Shown piece by piece: positions 11,250 through 23,326 of a DNA stretch of 64,000 nucleotides. Within the stretch, counting starts at the first letter, position 1. Each line of letters opens with the position of its first letter. Both the position numbers and the translations under genes were made by a program. The stretch lies in assembly GCA_049724395.1 (NCBI GenBank), contig JAUGWO010000070.1, positions 124,001-188,000 on the forward strand. The letters run 5' to 3'. Source of the stretch: Spongospora subterranea f. sp. subterranea. Lineage: Eukaryota; Endomyxa: Phytomyxea; Phytomyxea; Plasmodiophorida. Below the pieces are notes generated by a model. The model made no database searches, had not been told where the DNA came from, and saw only the letters and a list, made by a program, of their open reading frames with translations.

Positions 11250-12170
11250 GGTTCAATACCTGTTTTGGCACCCTCAAATGCTTCTTGACTGCATATTAAA
11301 CTGACAGACAGCTTGTTTTCTGCTCGAACTTTACTTTTGCTCATATAAGCAAGAGCGTATTTCTTTCTTACGCCTGCCATCATGCAACATTCCATCGCTT
11401 TCTGCAACGATAGAAGTACATCGTCCAGGTTATAGCTCGGCATATCGCTAAACGCTTTAACAACAGCCGCTATGAGTTCATCAATGTTTTTTGAATATTC
11501 TTGGTGGTGTAGCGACTGAAGAGCGTTGAAAAAGCCCAGATCCAGGACATTCCGGGCTGTTATGAGGTTGACATGTTAGTCTAATGCTCCACCCATCGCA
11601 TGCGCCAACCTCCAGACGAAACAAGAAACAGCATTCTACAGACCCTTTTAGGCCTTTCCCAAAAGCAATTGTATGATCGCTAAACGTAACTTGTTCATGC
11701 GGGTGGTTGAAGGAGCGTCCAACAATACCCACACAGTGTAGGTTATTGGGATAATCGCCGATACCTCCGGCAGGTTGTTGACGTAAAAGTCGAAATCGCG
11801 GCGCCGCGCTGTGAATGCACCTTGGATGCGTTATAAAAAGGGAAACTACAATGCGCATGTTGTGCATTTAAGTCACCGGTTTTCTTGAGCCGCACGTAGA
11901 TTGTTCGTCGCAGGTTACCAGTTTCGTCCCGGACGAGTTCTATTGACGAATGCACGCGCGCTTTCAGAGCGGGGATCACTGGACCCTGGACAATGCCCAC
12001 CACCTGCGTTGCCGATTCCCATTCTTGTCGGTTGCTTCAGTCGCTACAACAACAAGAATCTCCAAAAGACACTGAAGAACTCATAGTCCATCTTCGAAGA
12101 AGCCTAAAAGGACTGTAGAATGCCGTTCCTTGTTTCGTTTGATGCGTTGGATAGGTTTGGTTCAGATGGC
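11250..12170 (-). mobile_element. Degenerate Tc1/mariner (plant-mariner-like) transposase with a rearranged inverted partial copy
   Basis: Reading the minus strand from about 12000 to 11270, successive frames show mariner landmarks: PVIPALKAR, DETGNLRRTIYV (where the catalytic-Asp motif QDN should follow but is replaced), then DGWSIRLTCQPHNSP, then LDLGFFNALQSL, DELIAAVVKAFSDM and LDDVLLSLQKAM. The DGW...PHNSP and FFNALQSL segments lie in different frames, so the copy is a non-functional DNA transposon. On the plus strand, about 12028-12085 repeats the LQSLQ...EELI segment and about 12104-12142 repeats the cctaaaagg..tgtagaatgc segment found at about 11610-11655 in opposite orientation and swapped order. 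I could not identify terminal inverted repeats or TA target sites. Confidence 0.75.
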
Positions 12171-12266
12171 ACCTGGTGGCATGATCAGCGATAGGGTGTA
12201 TTCAATTTCTGGGGACCGTTTGGCAGTCTGTGTAGGATTTCGATATGGGATGGTTGGGGAAATTGT

Positions 12267-12652
12267 TTATAGCGGTAGATTGTCAAGTTCGGGGATCACC
12301 GTATTCGAACTCCAACTGCAGGTCGTCGAAACGGGAACCACAGTAGCGCGCTTGCTGGAGAGACGCTGACAAAACGTCAACGTTGGTTAATTTGATGCAA
12401 CTACAGGTGAATCTGGGTAAAAGGGGCGGATTCCGGGAGCACCTGAAACTGATGAGAACGAAGGGATTTTGACCAGTATTCGCTGGAGGGTTGTTTTCCT
12501 TGGTGTCGAACAAGGCCGGCGGGATGGGGTTCCGTCGAAGATGGTGCCGGCAAGCTGGTTCGGGGTGCAATTCCTGGAGCCTTATAGGCCGGCGTTTCTA
12601 CATCAAAGAAACTACCTAAAGAGATATCCATTGTTTTCGCTGTTTTATCCAT
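12267..12652 (-). CDS. Possible small unknown protein
   Basis: A minus-strand ATG at 12652 opens a frame of 83 codons (MDKTAKTMDISLGSFFDVET...), Ser/Pro rich, ending at 12401. Alternatively a 77-nt intron after SHQFQ joins it to an exon RLSSKRATVVPVSTTCSW... ending with TAA at 12267. No family is recognised and no signal peptide is seen. It lies between the mariner remnant and the divergent chitinase gene, so it may also be a non-coding coincidence. Confidence 0.35.
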
Positions 12653-12875
12653 GAATACGAATAGTATAAAAGTCGAAAACACTTGAGGATTGCGAATCGC
12701 GACCGCAAGTCGCCAAGCATTTGAGGTCTACCCGGATGGGTACAGTTTCTCGTTCAACTGACTGTGGATGCAGTCCAAAACTGGATTCATCAGATACTCT
12801 GTTAGAAATACGAGCTGGTATTGAAGAATGGAAAGCTTCTGACGTTCATTCTAATATTGAGTGTTCCAAGCGAAC

Positions 12876-14188
12876 ATGGCGCAATCGTATGTTCTCATCA
12901 AGTCAGTATGTTGCATCGCATTATTCGTGATGTCAGTAGCCGCCGAGGATATAGAGAGATGTGGAGAGGGTTTCCCCAACTCGCAATGCGGTCCTGGCAG
13001 AGTGTACGTTATCGTGTTCAACTGCTTGTCCTTATAATTCTCAAATTTCCCAACAGGTGCAATTCGATGGGTGTTTGCGTTGACGCTACAGTACCTGCTG
13101 AAACTCCCCGGACAAAACAATTTGAAATACCCCGGACAAAATATTTTGGAATTCACCGGCGGCCAGAACAAGTTGAAACTCTTCTGCAAGTACAAGTTGA
13201 AAGTCTTCTGCAAGAACAAGATGAAACTCCCCGGCAAGAACCGTCACTTTCCTCCCCATCGAACACTTCCTCGTCGAATGCAACTGTTGCCCCATGCTCC
13301 TCTCGTCAATGTAAGACTCCAGACTATGAACTGTTAGGTTTTTCTGACTTGCGTGTTATAGCAAACTTTACTCTCCAGACAATTCTCACGAAGGAAATGT
13401 TTGACGCTCTGAGGACTAATGATTCATCTTGTGAAGGACTCGCCGTCTACTCCTACGAGGCATTCATACAGGCGGCCAGCTCCTTTCCCAAATTCGGTGG
13501 TGAGGGATGTCTTGATGAGCGTAAGCGTGATATCGCTGCATTCTTTGGCAACGCTCTGCATGAATCGGGAAATTTCTGCTATATCAACGAGCTGGCGGCA
13601 TCTGTAAGACAATCAGATGTGACGGCAGAACATCGCCCTAACCTGTTTCGAATTCCTTGCAGACCCCTGCCACTTATTGCCGGGAATCGGTGGAATTCCC
13701 ATGCTATCCAGGAGCGAATTATCATGGACGAGGACCATTCCAATTATCATGGGTATATTGCGCCATCAATCTCTCCCTCCCAGTTGGTATTTATCAGAGT
13801 TCCCCAGAATTTCAACTATCTCAACTTCGGACAAACGCTATCGAAAGAACAGGCGAAGGCCATTTTCGAGACGCCAGATGCTCTATCTGTGAATGGCGAG
13901 CTATTGTTCCGATCTGCATTATGGTATTATATGGCGCCACAAGCTCCTAAAGGGGCGATGCACAATGCCATGATTGGAGAGGTGCCACGATTCGGAGAGA
14001 CCATCGACATCATAAACGGTTTATTATCAGTGCTCATAGTAATTCTCGATCAGGACGTATCTGACTGTGTTATAGGAGCTCTGGAATGCAATGGGGGAAA
14101 TCCCGCCCAGGTTCAATCTCGAATCACAAGGTACCTTCAAATGTGTGAACTCCTCGGAACTCACCCGGGAACAAACCTATCCTGTTGA
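12876..14188 (+). CDS. GH19 chitinase, secreted
   Basis: Six exons (12876-13003, 13057-13310, 13362-13603, 13663-13752, 13808-14018, 14076-14188) with consistent phases give 345 aa. Residues 1-23 are a signal peptide (MAQSYVLIKSVCCIALFVMS). A short cysteine-rich module follows, CGEGFPNSQCGPG and VCNSMGVC, resembling a carbohydrate-binding or knottin-like fold. Next is a repetitive Gln/Glu/Pro linker, then a complete GH19 domain: ILTKEMFDAL, the catalytic Glu in AFFGNALHESGNFCYINEL, CYPGANYHGRGPFQLSW, NFNYLNFG, LFRSALWYYM and the C-terminal RITRYLQMCELLGTHPG. The enzyme hydrolyses chitin by an inverting mechanism, in cell-wall remodelling or against chitinous hosts or prey. GH19 is common in plants and bacteria and patchy in other eukaryotes. 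Confidence 0.92.
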
Positions 14189-15207
14189 GCTCACGAAAGA
14201 ACAACTGCAATGTCTTAATAAACTTGACAACATTGTCGCCATCATGCGAAATCAGACTCTGCCGATGTCCTTCTAGTTAAAACGTACAATGGATGACAGA
14301 CCTCGCAATGATTTCCACGTTGGGTGGAAACCTTGTCAAGCTAGAGAGATGACCAAAGCCAGAAAGCTATAGGGATATTGGAGACCGGGCAACTTGCCTC
14401 CCAATAATGATTTTCGTGTATCCGTTTCCTCCAATGATACTTGCAACCTTTTTTGTGTACGACTGAAAGAGCGTTGTCGGGTCTACGGTTTCCTTATGGC
14501 TTTCTGGCGTCAATCCTGTCACGCCAGACAAGTCAGTTCCATTTTCCGCGATACATTGTGGTTTTCCATATTCATACACATTGTCCTGTGAATGTCCTCT
14601 TCCTCGCCAAGTCCCTCGTGGTTCCGCCAACGAGCTGGCCCAGTACGACCGTGCTCGTTATGATGACAATGATTGGGTTGCTGATCGCCCCCACCCCAAG
14701 ACAGACATGGATTATGATTAGGCAACTTACGCAAACGCCACTGCTAACCACTATTGATTTCTTGCCGACGTCGCTATGAAGTGAAATGATTGTACCGTAG
14801 TTCCGAATATTTTGGCACAAGCCGGATACTAGTTCGCTGGCCATCCTCGAGAGGAAATGGCTTCAAAGCGCACCACACCGTTCTATGACAGTCATGTCAT
14901 TGAATACGGCCTGATTTGAATCGCTCCATGGTATACGACTATCACTTCAGAGGGCTCGAAGGAATGACGACACTTGTTTCTCAACAGCGTAGAGGACTGT
15001 TAAAGCTAAAAGCAATTTAAAGTGTCGTTAGAGCGGCAGGGCATTTGCTCGAAGAGACGGATAACGCAGTCGATAAGGAAACATCTGTGCTGTCCGATCG
15101 ATAAAGCATGAGCTCAAAAATGTCAATGCTGTGCTCCACCACTTGGGGAGCATCGTCATCACGGCAATGGATGCAGTCAGTGCTAAGGCCATAGCGCCAA
15201 TTGCCAA

Positions 15208-15244
15208 CAACACTGCAGGCTGTAGTGTTGAGCCTGCAGTGTTG
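15208..15244. repeat. Perfect 14-bp inverted repeat (stem-loop)
   Basis: Arms caacactgcaggct (15208-15221) and agcctgcagtgttg (15231-15244) are perfect reverse complements around a 9-nt loop. No poly-T or other terminator context is seen; purpose unknown. Confidence 0.7.
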
Positions 15245-15671
15245 AACTTATTGCGAAGATCGCAGCAGATTGATTTTCAAGTCCTTTGTCGGCACACGAG
15301 CGTGGAACGGCCTTTGAAGCAGGTCCTGGACCAATGTGATTTCGAGATTTGGGCACGGCTGGGGGTTCGTACAAGAACGACCTAAGCATCTACCGATGTA
15401 TTGCGGTGGGTTGGCCACAGCATTCCCAGGCCTTCTCGATTGTCACATGGGAAATGGGGCGACTGTCACAGACGTTATATTTGAAGGTACCCATCCCCCA
15501 TTGCATGAATCCAGTCAACTTCCTTCTACAAACAAAAACTGGGTTGAATGTATTTTTGTCACCCACTTTTGATGAAAACCGCTATTTACTAGTATCACCC
15601 AATATTACCTTTCCGGATGGAGCTGTTGGCCGTTGCGCCATCAGCTCGCAATGATTTCCACCGCACAGTTG

Positions 15672-15748
15672 GTCATGTGGTGATTGTGCGCAAGTCGCGA
15701 TCATGTGGTGAACCTTGACTGGGACCCAGCAATTGTGCGCAAGTCGCG
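15672..15748. repeat. Short direct repeats
   Basis: The 17-mer attgtgcgcaagtcgcg occurs at 15683-15699 and 15732-15748, and tcatgtggtga occurs at 15673-15683 and 15701-15711. They lie about 120-190 bp upstream of the five-dsRBD start codon and could be regulatory or a partial duplication. Confidence 0.6.
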
Positions 15749-15866
15749 TTGTTACACCCTCCTGACTACAGTACCGGTTCACCACATTCCATCATTGTTG
15801 ATTGTCTGCCTGTAATTACCACTATCGCTAAGCGCCTGCCCGATTGACTATTCACGCCTTAATGTC

Positions 15867-18655
15867 ATGGAGGATTTAAAAGCGAATGTAAAGGCTGGAA
15901 CAATCAAATCGGTAATGGACGCCAGTCCAAATTTTTCTGCTCATATCCAGTAAATTTTGCTGTTAGGTGTTTACCTTGCTGCATGAGTATGCTCAGCAGT
16001 GTATCGGCGGCTCCCCCGTTTATGAATATTTGTTCAAGAACAGGCTTCATAGTGTTTCTGTCCATATACTTGGTAAAGAGTATGGGTCCGCCCAGGACGT
16101 CAACAAAAAGAAAGCCAAGTTGCTTGCCGCTGAGACCGTCTTACGTAAAGAAATTCCAGAGATTCTGCAAATGTTTCAGCACAGGCGAACTGACGCCGAT
16201 CAGGGTGATCACGCATCTCTTCAGGTTGACATTGGTCCAGGTAATTTCCTTACCGAACATCGTTTTCATCCATATTCTCGGCCTATCTCTAAAGACTCAA
16301 GACCATCACCAGTTTTGCCGATAGCAGATGTGAATATGTCGGCAATATCCGAACAAATTTTGCCTCTCATTGATAACGGGAACATCGGCAATTTTCATGA
16401 AACGCTACGCGAAATTTGTCGCTTAAAGTGCCTTCCAACGCCTGTAATAGCCCCAGTTTTTACCGAGGAAAACATATTTATTGTGAACGTTAGCGTTGGA
16501 AATCAGATAATTGGATCTGGACAGAACGAAGCAAAGAAACAAGCTGAAGACATTGCTGTTGAAAATGCTGTGCAGTTTCTTGCCCCTGAAGTCGCAACCC
16601 AACTTCGAAGGTATCAGATGGATATTTTAACAAAGCAGGTTTCTCGGTTGATCGACAACCATGAGGTTCGGACAGAATACCAGCTTTTTCAACTGTTCAT
16701 TTCGGAATGTTTTCATGCCCAAGCGGTTTTCTACGTCGATCAGGATGTCTCAGGAGACATAATTGTTAAAGTCCAAATTAACGGTGGAACTTATGGTTCG
16801 GGAGCTAGTACACATCTACAAACGGCCAAGGGTTTAGCAATACGCACTGCTATTGATAATCTCTGCCCGGATCTAGGAAAAAGACTCCGGCGTGTCCAAG
16901 GTGCGTCGTGCATTGATAGTAGTAGTTGCTCGCCTGCCGCTTTTTCATTCTCCAGTTCTATGAATCAAATACCACTTAATGCGTCGAGTCCTACTGGGTC
17001 ATTCGTCAGTTCGAACAATTTTGAGACGGTTTCTGGAGGCTACAGCCCCATTCGGAGCGCAAGACGCAATTCCAAAGTTGATGCAGGGTACCCTTACAGC
17101 GACGGTTTGCCGCTTCAGCTTGAGTCGCCTTTAAACCAGCCCGGATATTCAACCGTGCTTGGTCACTCTAGAAAAATTTCGGAAACTGTGGGATCTCCTT
17201 TTGACAGTACCACTCATATTGACAAGTGTATTGAACCCAAACCCGGCGAATTTCCCCTGGTAAAATCGGCTCCGGTTTGCGGGGATCGCAACTCGAGTGC
17301 CACCTTCGAAGACGGTGCCCAATCTGTTGCTGATGTTTTCGATTATCCAAATGCACCTTCACATATCGGCGTTCATGACAACACAAAGTTTGCCAAGTTC
17401 AGAGATGATCTGAGCGTTTCGCCTGTCGTGAGGAATCTGTTTGCAAGGGTTGAGCAAGGTGCTATTACGTCGCTTTGTGAATTATTTGCCAAGTATTTTC
17501 AGCAAGTGGAAAAAGCTACTGGCTCGTTTGAAATTAGTTGTACACCTAACGCCATGTACCGATGTCAGATATCGGTAAATGGACAGGTTCTGGGCTCAGC
17601 CGAACACGCTGTAAAGAAGCAATCCAAAACCAATGCCATTGAAACGGTGCTAAGAAGAGTCTGTCCAGTTCTTTTAGGAGCGTATAGGTCCAAGCATCCG
17701 CTGTCTGCTTCAAATCAGTTGCTTTCAATGTCTCAGGACAGACACGAGTCTCGAAGTTCCGAAGCTGGTACGTCTTACGAATTGCCACTACCCGACTTTG
17801 ATATTGCAGAACGCCAAAAGACATCTTCGTCAACATTATCTGGCCATTCACTGCAAGGCGGCCAAAGAAGCTATCATGACCAACTTGTTGCTCCCGCTCT
17901 GCAGTCGATTCCTTTCACAGAGCGGCAAGAAGAGAGGCCTTACTCTAACAGTCCACCCAGAACTCCGCTTGACGACAACACAGGCTCCCCGGTTCAAGTT
18001 ACCGACCAACAAAAGCAAAATCCGCATGATTCACTCCCAGTTCCTGCCGTTGTCCCAATCACACAACAGGTGGCCAATCTTCCCTGTAATGTCAAACTAA
18101 TTTAATGTGGGTTTCAGGCGTACTCTATGTTGCCCATCGATTCTACCAATGACCTTATAATCGCCAGCGATTTGCCCTTCCAGCTGGATTCGGGTATTAA
18201 GCATAAGACGCCTTGCCAAATTTTGTCAGACTTTCAAGCCAAAAGGTAAGCTAAAAGTTGACAGTTGAAAGCTTTATCATCTTCGGTTTAAGGTATATGA
18301 GATCACAGGTTACCAACACAGAAGCTTTCGATAACGTGCCAGTGTAGTCAGCCGAATTCCGTCCTTTCAAGGGAATATCGAAGTGTTGCTCGCCTAGGTC
18401 ACCTCCAAGTAACGGTAAGAATTGGCAAACCGAGACTTAATTAAAGACCTTGAACTTCATGTACTGCAGGCGACGGTAAATACAAGCTCGAAAATCGCGA
18501 AACATCGTGCTGCCCAAGGCATGCTCAAGATTTTATTTCCTCATCTCACATATTACATTGATGTTGTGCGACTAGTGTCTGGTAACGCAAGGGGAATTGA
18601 TATTGATCCTGCAGTTGCAGAAAGAATTTATGGTAATAGTTCTCCGTTAAGATAA
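15867..18655 (+). CDS. Protein with five dsRNA-binding domains
   Basis: Exons 15867-15911, 15967-18069, 18118-18245, 18309-18414 and 18470-18655 agree in phase and give 855 aa. Five dsRBD-like units are visible at about residues 15-80, 155-220, 240-315, 510-580 and 735-810. Each starts with a short helix (LLHEYAQQC, TLREICRLK, LFQLFISECF, LCELFAKYF, CQILSDF), then a three-strand sheet, and ends with an alanine/lysine-rich helix (NKKKAKLLAAETVL, EAKKQAEDIAVENAV, KIAKHRAAQGMLKIL). Long Ser/Pro-rich linkers separate units 3, 4 and 5. No catalytic domain is seen. The layout recalls Staufen, which has five dsRBDs and moves or decays mRNA, but the sequence is diverged and orthology is not shown. 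The first 15 codons form their own exon. It is convergent with NAP1. Confidence 0.8.
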
Positions 18656-18685
18656 GGCATCGCTATAAATTGACTAGCATACCAA

Positions 18686-21600
18686 TTATTCATCGTCTTT
18701 ATCTTCCTCATTTGCAACGCCGGTGTTCATCTGTATGTCATTCAGATGACAGGCATCCGATCGCAGTACCGTAAATGGTATGAGATCTTCAAGAAGGCTG
18801 GGCTCAACTGATTCGCTTGCCGAGACAAACTGAAATAGGTTAAGTCCCGATATGCATGATAGACTTGTGCAAGAAACGTACATATTGAAGAAATAGGCGG
18901 ATAGAAGGAAGATGATGAGATGAAAACGAGGCCTCTCTTTGTTTCATATGAAAGACAGTATAACTGGAAAATCGCAGAAAACTTGACAAATTTTCCTGGA
19001 AAAAACTTAGATATTTGTGCAATTTTCATAACTGGTCTAACTTTCTGTTCATATTCAATATCTCGACGATGCTCAGGCCGTAGCTCAACACCATCTATCT
19101 GTACCGCTTGAATTGCGTTGGAAACGGCACGAAAACATTCAGCAATACAATGACCACTGTTACTGATTGCACCCAAGGACAAATCGAATAAGGCTGAGCT
19201 CCAAGCGTCGCACACATAGTGCAATCCGAAAAGACACGGCATCAATTGCCATATCTTCTCGTCTTCCTGCGCAAAATAGATTCAACACTGATGAAAAACA
19301 TTCCGAACTGTGGAGGACCTGAGACTGCTTCAAAGGCTTTAATGCATTTTGAAGATTGAGGTCATTGAAACCGGAGACGTCACCGGATATTTCGTGCAGA
19401 AGGTAGGAGATTGATAAATCTGGAGACAGTGAATCGATATCTCGCTTGAGATGGTGGCGATGGATCTAAAACCTGAATTGAGTGCTTCGTGACAGCAGAA
19501 AATATTGAATGGACCTGAGAAATAGCAGATGAAAGAAACCCTATCCGCGCCTGGGTTGTCTGCCTCAATGCCAAAAATAATAATTGGCGAAATTTGAGAA
19601 TGGATCCAATTTGGACGGCATGTCTATAAGGACTTGAATAAGAAGCCATTCACTAGCCCGAAGCAAGTCAGATTACCTGAATAATTCATCCAGCCCGACT
19701 AGTCGTTTGACAGCTTCCAGCCAAACAGTCGGCTGAGCCATCAGCCTGGAAACAGCGGCAAGAGTCTTCGATACAATGCCAGTAACGCGTCAGGAGATAT
19801 GAAGGTGGCACAAAGTTTTATAATTCTTACAGCGTGGTTTCGCGCCAAACACCTTTTGATTTCCAATGTGCTCTCCTGGACTTGGCCCAAAAGCCTACTT
19901 TCTAACGCCCGGACTCCATGAGGCCCAGCAAATAAGCAAAACGCCTGTAAATGCACTTTAAATTTGGGAAGATGAGTAAATTGTTTGAGGCGAACAGAAA
20001 AACCTGCAGCTCATTGCTATCCAAATAGTCATACGCAAGTGCCGATACATTGTCTGACGATGGATCAGCTGTTTTCTTTCCCTGACTCGAATACATTAAA
20101 GGATACAGAAGAAGAGGTGAACCACAGACAGACCTTAATGTTGAGGCACTTCGAGCTAGAAACAAAGGCCATGGAGGTAACAGAGTACACGACTTGCCCC
20201 AGAGACACCCATTTTGTAAAAGTAGATGCAAAGAAACGGACATACAAGCTGCCGCAAGATTGTGCATCGCACTCAGCGATAGGTTTTGTAACTGAATTGA
20301 CTTGGCCAGGGACGCTAAAACTCAATCCTTGCCCGAAATCGTTGAATTCGTCAAAAAGAACTTCTTCCGTGTGAGCATGGAACAAAAACGCGGAAATGTG
20401 ACTCGTCCATTACCTTCCTTCAACAGACCCTCAAAACCGACGTCGATATGGTTCTGAAGCTCCTGCATATATTATGTCAATGTACTATTATCGGGCTGGA
20501 TACGATATAAACCTGCAACGCCAGAAATATAATCTTGCATTTAAATCTAAATTTGCTGGGACGTTCAATTTTAGAACCGACTAAAGCAGCCCCACGAAAC
20601 GCAGTCCGGATGGCGTCCTTGATCGCATTTTGTAGATACTGCCCTGAAACAGAATTATTGATTGATGGCTGACAAAACTCTAGCATCTACCGGTCCATAG
20701 TTCCTGATCAAATATACGTATCGTCTGCCGCTCTCTGATTGCAGTGCATACATTGGCGCACGTCTGGCGTGTATATTCGATGCGACGAACACAATGGTAA
20801 ATCGGACTAGAAACCGGAAGCGAAGCGATGTTCACAGGATAACCACCCTTCAAGAAGAGATTGAGATGACAATCGATAACCAGCAAATGCAAAATACCTG
20901 TGCCGCTACTTCAATGACATCACTAAACAATACCTGGAAGGCCTTTCCAAGATGATTGCAGATTTCTTGTAAATTAGACTCCGAGCGTGACACCGACTCT
21001 ATTAAGCAAACGTATCAGTTTCCAAAGACTACACTCACAAAGACCAACAACCTGTTGCTATGACAACTTTCTCTTCAGGGCATAGTTGATGAAGAGCCTG
21101 CTTGACATATCCATAGATGGAGACGAAAACTATGCAATAACGAGGTATGTGACCTCTAGCGTGAATATTTCGAGTAAAAGCCTCCTTTATCTGTAGAGAG
21201 ACAATATCGATAAGCTTGCCCACAACGACAGCGCCAAATACCTGTTCTGGAAAGAAAAAGAGATCTGCTAAAGAACCGAACTGCCTCACCAGAGGCTGCA
21301 AGCTGTCAATGCATCGAGATCTAGAAACAAAACATGAGGTCAGTCAACTATTCCAATATGATTCAAAATTGAACCGACTGCAAGAGTGGAAAATTCATAT
21401 CAAAGTACTGCCGACCTGAAAACCAGGGTGTTGAGATGAACGATAAGGGATTTCGCAGAAGGTGTCCTGTTGCCAACTTGTGCCGACATTAAGTGGCTTG
21501 ATAACAAAAAGCAATTCATTCTAAACCCTTGCATAGTTGCTGATGTTGCAGGTAAACTGATACTACTCAGAGAACTGATCAAGTTCTGGGCATAATTTGT

Positions 21601-23326
21601 CACGTGGCCTTCCCGGCTCATCTCATCCGCGAGAGGCAAAAAATTCTGTAACGCTGTGCCACATACACAATTGGACACCAGACCTCCTAGCAAATTGTTT
21701 GAACAAATAACACGCACCTTGTCTGAACAGAAGAGTATAATAATCTGCAACAGTCTGCGATTGCTGATCTGCTAAAACTGAGAGTTGGTCGATTAGAAAC
21801 AACAACTCGCTGATGTAATCATCATCAAAATGTTCTTCTATTGCCCATTTCCTCCAATCCTTGTTTAAAGCTGTCCGAGCCTTGAATATGGGAGAAGTAC
21901 CTAAGTAGTCTAACGTTATACCTTCACAACGACGGAACCCGCATACCATAAAACCTCCTGTCGGCAAAGTGAAATAGCAGCAAGAACAATAGGCAGTTTG
22001 GGGGACATCAAACTGGGAATTTCGTGAAGCATGGAGGATAGAACGGAAGTTTGCGCTCTGAGGAACCGGCGGGCTTCTGTGTGTTCAGCAACAGAATCGT
22101 TGATGGCATAAATATGAGCTCCTTTTGCAATCTAAAAAATCAAAACAAATTTCTATATATAATTGAACCGTACTTCTTTGAATTTTGCAAGCCTCAGTTT
22201 TTTAGACAATGGGGACGCGAGCAACGCCGAATATTGCTCGTGAATATTAAGGAACACATTTCTGAAAATCGGAATAACGAGACCAAACTGGAGCGCAACC
22301 CGAATCATGTCGCGAATTTCGTCCTTTTCCAACGCACTTGGGCAAACGAGAAACCCATAAAGAATCCATAAACGGTATCGAGGAAGATATTGCAGTGTAA
22401 AATCCACTTCAGAACTGCATATAAATCAATAAAAAGTGGCTATTTCAAATAAACGACATACGTTGAAAGTTTCGAGAGACGTTCAGGGTTGTCAAACAGG
22501 TTGAGATATCCCTTATCGCAAACAGTCTTGCACAGTCCATTTTCCGTAAATTGCTGTCCGGTTGCAAGCAAAGTGTGAACTACGCGATGAGAGAGTTGTT
22601 CACATTCGTCTTGGAGTTGCCGTATTGGGTTTGTGAAATCTACCAAAAACTTCGAGACCCTGTGGACGATCAGTTCATTATCGTAATTCGACGAGCAGCA
22701 TTACTGAAGATATTACTTTTGATAACTAGCTTCGTAAGTCGATTGTGTGAAATAATACGCGTATGCAAAAATAATCGTGAACTCTTTACGGTCATCAAGC
22801 CTGTCTACGAGGAGAAGGAGCTGTATCGTGCCAGTTAATAATTCCAAAAACCAAATAGTTAGGTCCCTGGCAACATCAAACTATCAATCAGAAATAAGAT
22901 GCTGGTGCATATACTGGCAGGCAATGTAAAACCGACGGTGAGATCGAGCAAGTCCCCAGCAACGTCATGGAGCAACTTGAGGCTTTCCTCTTTGACGCGA
23001 ACAATGTCCACGAGTGTGTAATAATAAGATGCCAGGGAATCGTGTATCTCTGACGAGTGCTGCTTAAAATAATTATAGGATGGACCCTAGAGAGCTTATT
23101 TGAGGCACAAGAACCAGGTCTGCGTCATGGCGCTACGGAACCACATTACCTTCTCTATAGCGCTTGCTGAAAAATCTGGAAACTTTTTTACGAATTTCTG
23201 GCAGATTTTATCGATACTACTATCAAGGACGGCAGGCCTCTTGAAAGATAAGAGAAAATGTGCTCTGACCATCAAACCAGTGCATGCGTCATTTAGCGCA
23301 AATAGACGCTCAACCACTCTTGACAT
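18686..23326 (-). CDS. NCKAP1: NAP1/NCKAP1/HEM, subunit of the SCAR/WAVE regulatory complex
   Basis: A minus-strand gene of many short exons from the ATG at 23326 (MSRVVERLFALNDACTG) to TAA at 18688-18686 (NEEDKDDE). Blocks in the correct order match the HEM family throughout: LDSSIDKICQKFVKKFP (about 23200), FTNPIRQLQDECEQLS (22640), YRLWILYGFLVCPSALEKD (22380), ISELLFLIDQLSVLADQQ (21810), HIPRYCIVFVSIYG with HQLCPEEKVVI (21120-21070), GPHGVRALESRLLGQV (19920), NSGHCIAECFRAVSNAIQA (19160) and the C-terminal SVEPSLLEDLIPF. NAP1 pairs with SRA1/PIR121 to hold SCAR/WAVE inactive until Rac signals, then branched actin forms through Arp2/3. I did not resolve every exon border; expected length is about 1,100 aa. 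It is divergent from LRRC49. Confidence 0.88.

Larger units (their letters stand above)
14189..15866. other. Unresolved region between chitinase and the five-dsRBD gene
   Basis: About 1.7 kb with competing protein-like frames on both strands and no model I can defend. Minus-strand fragments include a hydrophobic stretch LLAIGAMALALTASIAVMT at about 15210-15155, a cysteine-containing stretch around 15520-15400 (WGMGTFKYNVCDS), and frames between 14844 and 14367. Plus-strand 15349-15654 is also open. A small intron-rich gene for a membrane or secreted protein on the minus strand is possible. Confidence 0.3.

Noticed and set aside
10889-11250. Open minus-strand continuation downstream of the mariner C-terminus
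   Set aside because: The family's C-terminus should end near 11250; the rest of the open frame has no mariner similarity and probably is not coding.
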